Shown: positions 16,418 to 25,431, numbered from the stretch's first letter. The stretch: DNA of 64,000 bases from Actinocrispum wychmicini (GCF_004345645.1 NZ_SLWS01000003.1:372001-436000), one strand, 5' to 3'. A program made the numbers and translations. Notes: generated by a model not told the origin, from the letters alone.

Positions 16418-16804
16418 ATGGCGCGACGCTGGGTGCGTTTCGAGATGCCGGTCATGGTGTGCGTCGAGGTGGACGAGCAGGTCGAGGACGCTCGGGTGGT
16501 CACCGTGGTGGCGGGCACGGACGAGCAGGACATCACCTTGGACCGCGATCTGCGGCGGGAGGTGCTGGTCTACGACGAGTCGATGGAGCGGGTGGCGGCG
16601 AGTGAACCGTTGGCGGCCGAGGCGATTGCGGTGGCCGAGGACCGGGGTGACTGGCCGGCGCTGACCGCGTGGGAGTTCGGGCCGGACGCGTTCCGCGATC
16701 CGTGGCTGTACGTCGATAACGAGGACGACCCGGAGGGGGCCGGCGGCGGGGCCGAACTGGCCGGTGACGAGCAGTCGGTGTCGGCCCGACACGACCACCG
16801 GTAG
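16418..16804 (+). CDS. Small acidic protein of the transposon, unknown function
   Basis: 128 residues from ATG 16418, with GGAG nine bases upstream (GTG at 16415 also possible). It lies between the left inverted repeat and tnpA, 13 bp before the transposase start, in the same direction. The protein is strongly acidic, with no transmembrane segment or signal peptide; notable stretches are VCVEVDEQVEDARVVTVV and a Glu/Asp/Gly-rich tail. I do not recognise the family. Position suggests a role in transposition control or cargo, but this is inference. Confidence 0.6.
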   Translation: MARRWVRFEMPVMVCVEVDEQVEDARVVTVVAGTDEQDITLDRDLRREVLVYDESMERVAASEPLAAEAIAVAEDRGDWPALTAWEFGPDAFRDPWLYVDNEDDPEGAGGGAELAGDEQSVSARHDHR

Positions 16805-16817
16805 GCGGGGTCGTGGG

Positions 16818-19800
16818 GTGCGCCGGGAGTGGGATGTTGACGCGCTGATCGAGTCCTGGACGCTGTATGACGCGGATCGGGAGTTGATCGGGCAGAAGTA
16901 CGGGGCGACGAAACTCGGGTTTTGCCTGCTGTTGAAGTACTTCGAGATCGAGGGCCGGTTCCCGCGCCGCGCCGGCGATATCCCTGCGGCCGCGGTGGAG
17001 TTTGTGTCCAGTCAGGTGCGGGTGGATCCGGCGGAGTTCTCTGGCTATGACTGGGCGGGCCGGACGATCAAGAACCACCGAGCGCAGATCCGTGCCACGC
17101 TGGGGTTTCGGGAAACCTCGGTCGGGGATCGGGACAAGCTGGCCGGCTGGCTGGCCGAGCAGGTGTGCCCGAGTGAGCTGAACACCGATCGGCAGCGGGA
17201 GGCGTTGCTGGCGCGGTGCCGGGTGGTAAGGCTGAAGCCGCCGTCCCGGCTGGTGTGTGACCGGATCATCGGCGCGGCGAACCGGATGGCCGACGAGCGG
17301 TTTTGTACGGCCACGCTGGCCCGGTTGTCGCCGGAGGTGATCGCCGCGCTGGATGCGCTGGTGGCCGAGGATCCCACCGACGACGGCGAGGATGCCGGTG
17401 GCACGGCGGGGTTTTTCACTGAGCTGAAGGCCGATCCGCGGCAGTTGGGGTTGGAAACCTTGTTGGCGGAGATCCGCAAGCTGGGCCGGGCGCGGGCGAT
17501 CGGGTTGCCGACCGATCTGTTCACCGATATCGCGGACAAGCGGCTGGCGACCTGGCGGGCCCGCGCGGTGGCGGAGTACCCGTCGACGCTGCGGCGGGAT
17601 CATCCGCGCTTGGTGCGGCTGCCCCTGTTGGCGGTGTTGTGCTGGTGCCGGTTGACCGAGATCACCGACTCGCTGGTGGATCTGTTCATCCAGCTGGTGC
17701 ACCGGATCAACACCCGTGCGCAGCGGCGGGTGGAGAAGGAGATGATCGCGGAGTTCCGGCGGGTCGGGGGCAAGGAGGATCTGCTGTTCCGCGTGGCGGA
17801 GGCGACCGTGGACGCCGGGGACCGGCTGGTGTGGGACACGGTGTTCCCGGTCGCGCCGCGGGCGGTGCTGCGGGATCTGGTGGCCGAGTCGAAGGCCACG
17901 CAGGCCGCGCGGCGGGCGCGGGTGCGCACCGTACTGGAGGGCTCCTACTCGCACCACTACCGCACGATGCTGCCCAAGCTGCTGGACGCGCTTGCGTTCC
18001 GGTGCAACAACACCGCGCACCGACCGGTGATGGACGCGGTGGAGTTGTTGCACCGCTACAAGGACCGCGACGGCCGCGCCACGCACTACGACCCGACCGA
18101 GCGGGTACCGCTGGACGGGGTGGTGCGCCCCGACTGGCGCGAAGCCGTGGTCGACGGGCGCGGCCGGGTCGAACGCATCCCCTACGAGCTGTCCACGCTG
18201 GGGGGCGCTGCGGGACGCGATCCGGCGGCGGGAGATCTGGGTGGTCGGCGCCGGGAAGTGGCGCAACCCCGAGACTGATCTTCCGCAGGATTTCGATCTG
18301 CACCGGGATGTGCACTACGAGTCCATCCGGCAGCCGTTGGACGCCACCGCGTTCGTTGAGGGCCTGAAAGCCCGGATGGACACCGCGCTGGGCCGGTTGT
18401 CCACGGCTCTGCGCACCGGTACGGCGGGTGGGGTGAAGGTCGGTACCCGCAAGGGCCAGGTGTGGATCACCGTGCCCAAGCAGACCAAGCAGCCGGAACC
18501 GACACAGCTGGCCGCGCTGAAAGACGAGGTGATCGACCGGTGGGGCATGGTCAGCCTGCTCGATGTGCTCAAGGAAGCCGACTGGCTCACGAGTTTTCAC
18601 CGCGAGTTCGCCACAGTCGCCACCCGCGAGCACATTACCGCCGACGAATTACGCCGTAGAATCTTGCTTGTCCTGTTCGGCCTGGGGACCAATATCGGGA
18701 TTCGTCGCATCGTCACCTCCGGGGACCACGGGGTGACCGAGGCGCAGTTGTGCCGGCTGCGCCGTAATTACCTCAACCGGGACGGGCTGCGCCGCGCGAT
18801 CGCCGCGGTCGTGGGTGAAACTCTGCGCTGCCGCAACGAAACCTGGTGGGGCACCGGGACCGCCTGCGCCTCGGACAGCAAGAAGTTCGGGTCGTGGTCG
18901 TCGAATCTGATGACCGAATGGCATGCCCGTTATGGAGGGCCGGGTGTCATGATTTACTGGCACATCGAACGGAAAAGCGTGTGCGTGTACAGCCAACTGA
19001 AAACGTGTTCGTCGTCGGAGGTCGCGACGATGATGGAAGGGCTGATCCGGCACGCCGCGGACATCGACTCGAACATTGAGGCGAACTACACAGATACGCA
19101 TGGCGCCTCGATCGTCGGGTTTGCCTTCACGCACTTGTTGGGCTACCGGCTGCTGCCGCGATTGAAGAACATCGGCGCCGCTCGGCTGTACCGGCCCAGC
19201 GACGCCGCCGGCTACCCGGGGCTGGACACCGTGCTGTCCCGCCCGATCAACTGGGCGCTGATCGAGCAGCAGTACGACCAGATGATCAAGTACGCGACCG
19301 CGTTGCGGCTCGGCACGGCCGAGTCCGAGCAGATCCTGCGCCGGTTCTCCGGCAAGGGCCCGAAACACCCCACCTACCAAGCCATCGAGGAACTTGGCCG
19401 TGCGGTCCGGACCGCGTTTATCGCCGACTATCTGGCGGATCCAGCGCTGCGCCGGGAGATCCACGAGGGCCTGCAGGTGGTCGAGCAGTGGAACTCGGCC
19501 AACGGCGCGATCTTCTACGGCCGCGACGCCGAGCTCACGGGCGCCGACCGGGAAGATCAGGAAATCTCCATGCTGGCCCTCCATCTCTTGCAGTCCGCAT
19601 TGGTGCTGATCAACACCCGGCTGGTCGACCGGGTCCTCGACGAACCCGAGTGGACGCGGCGCATGGACACCGTGCACCGGCGCGGCCTGACCCCGTTGTT
19701 CTGGTCCAACATCGCCCTGCATGGCCGGTTCGACCTCGATATGGAGGAGCACCTGGACTTCGGCCGCGGTCCCCGGCCACCCGATCCGCAGCCGCCACCG

Positions 19801-19833
19801 TCCGAACCCGAACCCAGCGCGGTGGCCGCGTAA
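16818..19833 (+). pseudogene. tnpA: Tn3-family transposase, one frameshift
   Basis: The transposase acts on the 45-bp ends by replicative transposition. The N-terminal DUF4158-type domain (RREWDVDALIESWTLYD, GATKLGFCLLLKYFEIEGRF) runs to about 18200; the DDE_Tnp_Tn3 catalytic domain follows in another frame. Catalytic residues remain visible: Asp in CASDSKKFGSW, Asp in NYTDTHGASIVGFAF, Glu in VEQWNSANGAIFYGRD. The shift is at a run of six G (18200-18205); removing one G gives a 1004-residue protein of normal length. GTG 18 kb start at 16818 matches family N-termini. It is either newly inactivated or a base-call error. Confidence 0.92.
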
Positions 19834-20015
19834 GCCCTCGTCGGGACTGGACATCACACATCGGCATAGCGGAATCTCCCGGAGGAAGGGTTCACGCGAA
19901 CCGACACGCGGGTGATCTACTCGACGCAGAGTATTTCAAGTCACACGCTGGACGAACCCGGCCGGTTTCTTCCAGTCCCACGGGGTGCCGCGTTCACTAT
20001 GTTGCCGCCGGGGCT

Positions 20016-21341
20016 TTACGACCGCCCGCCGGGCGGCCACGGCTCAGGAGAGCCGAACCGGTCATGCCATTTCTGTATTATCGATACTTTCTGGTCGAAC
20101 TCCCGATCCCCCAGCACCCGGCTATCCATCGGAACCGGGGATATCATGGATTTATTGCTGAGCACGAACCTTACGCGGCGCCCATGGTTCTCAGTGTCCT
20201 CGACCAGTACTGCCTTGATCTCACTCCACCGAATGAACGTAGACTTCCCCCATCTGATACGGACGCCGTCCTGCGTCAGGATCAGCTGCGTGTTCGAGTT
20301 TGCCCCGAGCGCCATTATCCCCGTGACAAACAATACCGCCGGGGCAAGGATGTTGTCGGCCGGTGAGCGGCTGGACCAAAGAGAATTCCCGATCACGACC
20401 ACAATGGCTATAGCTAGAAAAGTGATCGCAATAGATCGTACGAAAGCTCTCTGCCTCGAGCTTTGCCGCAATACGTCAGGATGGACCAGTCGCGGTTCCG
20501 TCGGCCGTGGGGGCTGGCTCCTGCGGTGTTCCCCTGGTGGGGTGGCGTTGCGGGCGAACACGAACGCGGCCGCGCAGTCGTCGTTGCGCTGGTTGGGGCG
20601 GGGTAGCCCTTTGGCTTCCAGCCGCCGCCGCAGGTGGGGGTAGATCGCCCCGAGGCTTAGGCTCGGCGGGCCGCCCGGGATCCCGTCGAAGGTGAGCAGG
20701 GCCAGCAGTTCGCCGGTGAACGCGGTGCGCGGGATGCCCTGGTTGTCGGCCCAGGACTCCCGGGCCCAGGACTTGTCGGGCGGCACGTGGGCGGGCCCGT
20801 CGGCGGCGGTGAGGGTGTAGGCGCCCGCGCTGTTGCTCAGCTGGGCCAGTTGCGTACCGCCGTCGTCGGCGGCACCGAGCTGCCCGAGGATTATCCCGGC
20901 GTAGCAGCAGTCCAGGATCGCGATCCTGGTGGTGGCGGGGGTGCCACTGTGCAGCATCCGCCTGATCTTGGAGTACTCCAGGCCGGTCGTGTCCGGGTTG
21001 GCGTGGTCGGTGTCGGTGATGGCTAGGCACAACTCGCCGGTGTGCTCGCTGGGCTCGCCGTGGCCGACGAAGTACAGCAGCAGCACCCCGGTGGTCTCGG
21101 CCGCCAGCCGGCGCAGCCGGCCCAGGAGCTGACCGTCGTTGGTGGGGTTGACGATCCTGGTGACCTGGTCGCTTCGCCAGCCGCAGAGCCCAGACTCGAC
21201 CAGCAGGTGGTACATGCCGTCGACGCTGTTGCCGACGGCGGTGTACGACAGGTACTTGGGATCCTGGTAGTGGGGGACGCCGATGAGGATCGCCCGGGAG
21301 CCGTCGGGGATGTGCGGGTCACCGTTCATCGGTGTCGTCAT
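20016..21341 (-). CDS. Caspase-like protease with TM helices and bPH domain (transposon cargo)
   Basis: A 441-residue protein (437 from the inner ATG 21329). The caspase/metacaspase peptidase domain (~1-260) starts GSRAILIGVPHYQD; catalytic His is in LLYFVGHGEPSEH and Cys in IAILDCCYAG. Two transmembrane helices follow (IAITFLAIAIVVVIGNSL; LAPAVLFVTGIMALG), then a PH-like domain (LTQDGVRIRWG, FIRWSEIKAVLV). The start overlaps the EACC1 stop, so the two are coupled. This EACC1-effector layout matches the NTP-dependent conflict systems described by Aravind and colleagues, in which caspases are effectors causing regulated cell death. It is a paralogue of the gene the transposon interrupts. Confidence 0.88.
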   Translation of the reverse strand: MTTPMNGDPHIPDGSRAILIGVPHYQDPKYLSYTAVGNSVDGMYHLLVESGLCGWRSDQVTRIVNPTNDGQLLGRLRRLAAETTGVLLLYFVGHGEPSEHTGELCLAITDTDHANPDTTGLEYSKIRRMLHSGTPATTRIAILDCCYAGIILGQLGAADDGGTQLAQLSNSAGAYTLTAADGPAHVPPDKSWARESWADNQGIPRTAFTGELLALLTFDGIPGGPPSLSLGAIYPHLRRRLEAKGLPRPNQRNDDCAAAFVFARNATPPGEHRRSQPPRPTEPRLVHPDVLRQSSRQRAFVRSIAITFLAIAIVVVIGNSLWSSRSPADNILAPAVLFVTGIMALGANSNTQLILTQDGVRIRWGKSTFIRWSEIKAVLVEDTENHGRRVRFVLSNKSMISPVPMDSRVLGDREFDQKVSIIQKWHDRFGSPEPWPPGGRS

Positions 21342-21687
21342 TGGTGTCGCGCAGGATCTCGCCGAGCAATCGCATGGCCTCGGCGTTGGCGTCGCGGGCC
21401 CGGAGTTTCACGGTGCGGCGTTTCGGAGTGACAGTGACCGTGGCGACCAGGTCGGCAGACCGAGTCTCCAGCCACTTGTTCACTAAGTTGGTCAGGGTGA
21501 TGCCGAGCCCGCCGGAGCCAACCGCGACCGTGAGCATCTCCATCCAGTCCCCGCCCAACGCGCCGTCCACAGGCGGGCCGGTCACCTGGCGGACCCGGCC
21601 GCGGAAGTCGCGGTCGCCGTTCAGCCAGTTGGCCAGCGCGACGTAGTCCTTCACCGCGCCCCCCTCGACACGGATCTGCACATCCAC
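21319..21687 (-). CDS. EACC1-like effector-associated protein (transposon cargo)
   Basis: A 122-residue small protein with the EACC1 pattern: N-terminal strand MDVQIRVEGG, the stretch WMEMLTVAVGSGGLGITLTNLV, a helix (NKWLETRS), and a basic strand pair VTVTPKRRTVKLRA. EACC1 proteins are constant partners encoded directly before variable effectors such as caspases. They are thought to link effector and sensor; no enzymatic residues are seen. It overlaps the caspase start and has a close counterpart in the resident module at 23664-23999. Confidence 0.75.
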   Translation of the reverse strand: MDVQIRVEGGAVKDYVALANWLNGDRDFRGRVRQVTGPPVDGALGGDWMEMLTVAVGSGGLGITLTNLVNKWLETRSADLVATVTVTPKRRTVKLRARDANAEAMRLLGEILRDTNDDTDER

Positions 21688-21812
21688 CGCACGTCCCCCT
21701 TCCCCTGTTGGACGCGGCGGCCGCAGGTCCGACTGTGGACCGGCGGCCCAACTGGGACCTACCCTGGCGAGGATCGTTTCAGGAAACAGCCCTTCCGTGA
21801 AGGGAATCCGGC
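21688..21812. promoter_or_regulatory. Divergent gap in transposon; candidate resolution/regulatory region
   Basis: The 125 bp between EACC1 and the recombinase must hold both promoters. It contains inverted repeats CCCTTC-CGT-GAAGGG (21790-21804, nine bases before the recombinase ATG) and GGTCC-N6-GGACC (21726-21741). In TnpI-type transposons the internal resolution site lies just upstream of the recombinase gene, so this is the natural candidate. No experimental-type motif can be confirmed by eye. Confidence 0.4.
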
Positions 21813-22977
21813 ATGTCGATCACCGACTCCTCGGCCGACACCGGCGACGATCCCCGCGAATTCGCTTCACGAAAGGTGATCGGTGTCCTCGGCGTGCCCG
21901 CCGGCGACGCCGACACGATCGAGTACTGGATCGCCGCCTACCGTGCGGCCGCGGTCGAGGGGTCCGCTCCGCGGAAGTCGCCACGAAGATCGCCCGGCAC
22001 CTGGACCGGTTCCGGGATTGGTTCACCGACGGCTACGGGCACGACCGGATCGCGGCGGTCACCCCGCGCGAGATCACCGGCTGGCGCGACCACCTGGCCG
22101 CCACCACCGTCCGCGTGCTCGCCGAGGGCCGAGCACAGACGATGGCGCCAGCTACGGTGAACAACCACCTCGCGCACCTCTCGGCGCTGTTCTCCTGGAC
22201 CATCGCGCATGCCCCGGCCGAGGCACTGCCGCATGGGGATCCGACCAAAGGGGTGGAGTTGCTCCCCTTGCCCGCGCCGACGCCCCGCGCGTTGTCGGAG
22301 GCGCAGGTCCGCACGGTCAAGAACGTGCTCGACCGACTGGAGGGATTCCACCGCCTCAAGGGCCGCCGCCACCACGGCCGCCGCCAGCCGCCAGCCACGC
22401 ACCGGCACGCCCGGCCACGCCGGGACCGAGCCATGGTCGAGCTGCTGCTGGGCACTGGCCTGCGCCGCGCGGAACTGGTCGGCCTGGACCTGCACCAAGT
22501 CCAGCCCAACACACCGGCGGAACTTCGGCGAGTCAAGAAAGCGAAGCTGGTCGAGGTGCACGGCAAGGGCCGCACCCAGCGCACCGTGTTCCTCGGCCTG
22601 GACAGCCGGCTCGCTCTGGCGACTACCTCGAACACGAACGCCCCACCGATGCCGACCCACACTCGATCGCGCTGTTTCTCGCCGCGATCACGATCAAGAC
22701 CCGACGCCAGGGTGGCCGCCTGTCGCCGCGCACCGTCAACACGATCGTCAGCGAGGTCGGTCGCATCCACGACCTGGAAGTCCACGGAACCGACCGCCAG
22801 CTCGGCCGGCTGCGCCCGCACGACGCCCGCCACACCTACGGCTACCGGCTGTCTGCCGAGTCCGGGCACAACCGCGCCGAACTCGAACGCCGCCTCGGCC
22901 ACGCCAACGACCGCTACCTGCGGATCTACACCAACCCACCCGAAGACATCGCCGCCGGCTGGGCAGAACACCTGTAA
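21813..22977 (+). pseudogene. Tyrosine recombinase (TnpI-type resolvase), two frameshifts
   Basis: Site-specific recombinase expected to resolve cointegrates. Three frames together give one protein. The N-terminus is MSITDSSADTGDD. The core-binding domain is HLDRFRDWFTDGYGHDRI to NNHLAHLSALFSW. The catalytic domain has Arg in LGTGLRRAELVGLD, HxxR in LRPHDARHTYGY, GHAN, and the nucleophile Tyr in RYLRIYT. Shifts lie at the GGGG run 21959-21962 and at ~22618-22621. Restoring one G at each gives 388 residues, a normal length. Either a decayed gene or base-call errors. Confidence 0.85.
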
Positions 22978-23053
22978 ATCGGACCTCGCAACAGATTCAG
23001 TCGGGTCGGCACAATAGATCGGCGCCACGCCGAGGGCCAGCCCGTTCACTACT

Positions 23054-23103
23054 GATCAGTAGGTTTGCCCTTGGGTGTAGCTACCCAAGCACTGGGCCAA
23101 GTA
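23054..23103 (-). repeat. Right end of transposon: 45-bp inverted repeat plus AAGTA target duplication
   Basis: 23054-23098 is the exact reverse complement of the left end 16277-16321, and 23099-23103 is AAGTA, the same five bases that precede the left end. It begins right after the CACCTAC codons of the resident caspase (minus strand). The repeat contributes 13 in-frame codons and a stop to the truncated caspase. Confidence 0.93.
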
Positions 23104-23667
23104 GGTGAGTCCGTGCTCGTCCTGCTCGTGGCGGGCTTCCTGGGACGCTCTGGACGCGGTCAGCGTGTAGGCGCCCTCGATCCTCGTGGCCACCTGGATT
23201 TCGTCGGCCAGACCGACACCTTGGGTGTACCTGGTCGCCAGTCCGGAGAAGCAGCAGTCGAGCAGGACCACCTTGACCCGTGCCGAGCAGCGGTACGTCA
23301 ACTCCTCGCGCAGGTCGTTGAACCGCCAGGACGTCGAGGACCGCATCCTCGGATCGTGTTCCGTGTCGACCAGGGCCATGCCCAGGTCCTCGCCGTCCAG
23401 TAGCTGCCCGTGGCCGACGTAGTAGAACAGCAGCACGTCCTTGACGTCGTGGATCAGCGCGGCGGTCTGCCGTTGGACGCCCCCGCCTTCCACTTCGTTC
23501 TCGAACGGCTTGACTCGGTCTTCAGGCCAGCCGCATCGGGGCCCGACCAGGAGGTCGCGCATCGCGTGGAGGCTGTTGACGGCCTGGGGCATCGCGGGCA
23601 AGCCGTGGGTGTAGGTGCCGGTGCCGACCAGGATGGCCCGGGACCGGGCGAAGTCGATGCCGGTCAC
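23056..23667 (-). pseudogene. Resident caspase gene, 5' fragment truncated by the transposon
   Basis: 203 residues starting MTGIDFARSRAILVGTGTY. It keeps the catalytic His in LLFYYVGHGQL and Cys in VVLLDCCFSG, and the late-fold motif GAYTLTASRASQEA. After GLTY the frame enters the transposon end and stops after AQCLGSYTQGQTY. It therefore lacks the last elements of the caspase fold, the membrane helices and the bPH domain. ATG 23667 overlaps the EACC1 stop. If stable, the product would be soluble; most likely it is inactive. The missing part is at 15501-16276. Confidence 0.92.
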
Positions 23668-23999
23668 GAGCCGCCCTGGACCGCTTTGCCGGACGCCTCC
23701 ACCAGCCGCGCCAACGCCTCGGCATCAGGCCCGCGCAGGACGACTTCGACATCGCCGATCTTCACTCGGGCGTGGGTGACCTTGGACTCGATCCAGATCG
23801 CCAGCGCGCGCAAGGCGACGGCCGCGGCTCCGCCACTGCCGCACAGCACGCTCAGGAACTCCCAGGCGTCGCCCTGCTCTGCTGGGCCTGACGGGCTGGG
23901 CACCGGCTCCGTGCTGACATCCGGAACGTCGCCCAGCCACCTGCCCAACAAGTCGATGTCGGTGTTGTCGGCGAGGTAGACCCGAATCGCGACGCTCAT
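23664..23999 (-). CDS. EACC1-like effector-associated protein (resident module)
   Basis: 111 residues: strand MSVAIRVYLADN, GDAWEFLSVLCGSGGAAAVALRAL, helix AIWIESKV and strands VKIGDVEVVLRG. This is the same fold pattern as the transposon's EACC1 at 21319-21687. Coupled by ATGA to the resident caspase, now interrupted. It is expected to act as the constant adaptor between a sensor and the caspase effector; with the effector broken it may be an orphan. No sensor NTPase is adjacent; the nearest repeat NTPase is at 28.9 kb. Confidence 0.75.
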   Translation of the reverse strand: MSVAIRVYLADNTDIDLLGRWLGDVPDVSTEPVPSPSGPAEQGDAWEFLSVLCGSGGAAAVALRALAIWIESKVTHARVKIGDVEVVLRGPDAEALARLVEASGKAVQGGS

Positions 24000-24023
24000 C
24001 CACGCGACTCACCCATCGGTTGG

Positions 24024-24869
24024 TTGGATGGCGGTGTGGCTGAGGCAGTTGAGTGGATCGATCGTCGGGTGGTGGACGGTGGTGTCGTCGAGCGGTCGTT
24101 TCGCCTTGCCCGGTTGGTGGGGGCTGTGCCGGGCGTGCTGTGGTTGCCGCCGTCTCCCGGCTTGTCACTCGGCCTGATCCTGTTGGGGCACGGGGGGAGC
24201 GGGCACAAGAGGAGCGCGCGCATTGTCGGTCTGGCTCGCTGGTTCGCCTGCCATGCCGGCCTCGCGGCAGTCGCGATTGACGGGCCGTACCACGGCGATC
24301 GGGTTCCCTCTCCGCTGGCAGCCGCGGAGTATCAGGCGCGCATCTCGGAAGTGGGGATCGACGTCGTTCTCGACCGGATGGCGGACGACTGGCACGCGAC
24401 CATCGACGCTCTCGGGGCGCAGGGCGTCGTGGACACCGAGCGCTTGGGGTACCTCGGTATGTCCATGGGGACCCGGTTCGGCCTGCCGCTGGCGGCCGCT
24501 CTGGGCGACCGGCTCCGCGCGGTGGTCATCGGCAAGTTCGGGCTGCGGCAAGGGCCGGCCATGCATCAAGGAATGGACGCACCGCAGCGCATCGCCCGAG
24601 ACGCGAGGCAGGTCACTGCCCCAGTCCTTTTCCACATCCAGTGGCATGACGAGGTCTTTCCCACGGACGGCCAACTCGCCCTTTTCGACCAACTGGGCGC
24701 ACCGGACAAGCAATTGAGCGGCCACCCGGGCGCCCACGCCGACACCACGCTGGCAGCTGTCGCCCATTGGCGCGATTTCATCGCTCGCCGCCTATCTGGG
24801 ATCCCAAGCCCTGATCGCCGCGGCGATTCCGCTGGCGCTGACGGTGCCGGTATTTTCAAACGCCGATGA
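24024..24869 (+). CDS. Alpha/beta hydrolase, dienelactone-hydrolase-like
   Basis: About 281 residues (ATG 24024; GTG 24036 also possible). Cytosolic serine hydrolase: oxyanion region LILLGHGGSGHK, nucleophile Ser in YLGMSMGTRFG, catalytic Asp in QWHDEVFPTDG, His in HPGAHADT. Resembles small esterases and prolyl-oligopeptidase-like hydrolases of unknown substrate. The start is only 24 bp from the divergent EACC1 start, so the promoters must overlap the coding regions or each other. The 3' end overlaps the convergent secreted-protein gene by 14 bp. Confidence 0.8.
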   Translation: MDGGVAEAVEWIDRRVVDGGVVERSFRLARLVGAVPGVLWLPPSPGLSLGLILLGHGGSGHKRSARIVGLARWFACHAGLAAVAIDGPYHGDRVPSPLAAAEYQARISEVGIDVVLDRMADDWHATIDALGAQGVVDTERLGYLGMSMGTRFGLPLAAALGDRLRAVVIGKFGLRQGPAMHQGMDAPQRIARDARQVTAPVLFHIQWHDEVFPTDGQLALFDQLGAPDKQLSGHPGAHADTTLAAVAHWRDFIARRLSGIPSPDRRGDSAGADGAGIFKRR

Positions 24870-25431
24870 TCTGGACCAGGATGGTGCCGTCCTGGCTGGT
24901 CAGTCCGCCGGGTGCCAGGCACTGCAGTGTGTTGACGAGTGGATATGCGTAGGTGATTGTCGCGGCGGCGCCGGTGAACTCGCCCGCGGTGACGGTGCCG
25001 ACGGCGATGTTCTGCACGATGCCGCCGGTGGCGGTCAGCTCGTTGACGAGGCCGGTGAGGGTGGAGGTCTGGCCGTTGTTCCAGTGCACGGTCAAGCTGC
25101 CGCCGCCGACGGGGATGACCATGGCGTAGTTGCAGCCGGCGTTCGCGACGGGGTACGAGTAGGGGCCGGCGGTGATGACGCTGGTCAGGGTGGAGTCGGT
25201 GGAGGTGCAGTTCGGGACCGTGTCGGTCTCGGTCACGGTGATGGTCTGGGGAGTGAGAGTCAGGCCGGGGTTGTAGGCGGCGTGGCTGCTGCCGGTACAG
25301 GTGACCGAGCCGACCGCGGCCTGCGCGGCCGGCGCCGGGAGCAGGGCGCCTAGCGCGATCAGCGGCGCGACCACGCTCGCCTTGGCCATCGCTCCGCGCC
25401 TGCGCGGGCTGGGGTTCAGGGTGGTGTTCAT
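24856..25431 (-). CDS. Secreted protein of unknown function
   Basis: 191 residues from ATG 25431, with GGAGG six bases upstream. The N-terminus is a signal peptide with a twin-Arg-like basic head (NPSPRRRGAMAKAS), a hydrophobic core and cleavage after APAAQA. The mature ~150 residues are Thr/Gly/Val-rich with Cys at TCTGSS, VPNCTST, AGCNYAM and LQCLAPG, suggesting two disulfides and a beta-sandwich. Similar small exported actinomycete proteins are of unknown function. It has its own promoter in the A/T-rich gap upstream. Confidence 0.78.
   Translation of the reverse strand: MNTTLNPSPRRRGAMAKASVVAPLIALGALLPAPAAQAAVGSVTCTGSSHAAYNPGLTLTPQTITVTETDTVPNCTSTDSTLTSVITAGPYSYPVANAGCNYAMVIPVGGGSLTVHWNNGQTSTLTGLVNELTATGGIVQNIAVGTVTAGEFTGAAATITYAYPLVNTLQCLAPGGLTSQDGTILVQIIGV

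Larger units (their letters stand above)
16277..23098. mobile_element. Tn3-family transposon (6.8 kb) carrying an EACC1-caspase module
   Basis: Bounded by 45-bp perfect inverted repeats and flanked by AAGTA duplications (16272-16276, 23099-23103), the 5-bp size Tn3 transposases make. Contents left to right: a small acidic gene, tnpA (frameshifted), a leftward EACC1 + caspase-TM-bPH pair, and a tyrosine recombinase (frameshifted) that would resolve cointegrates as TnpI does in Tn4430-type elements. It interrupts the resident caspase gene between its catalytic part and the end of its fold. The intact ends imply recent insertion. Confidence 0.95.

Noticed and set aside
18200..18205. Programmed frameshifting in tnpA
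   Set aside because: Tn3 transposases are normally a single frame, and similar G-run shifts occur in unrelated genes nearby, so decay or base-call error is simpler. Not excluded.
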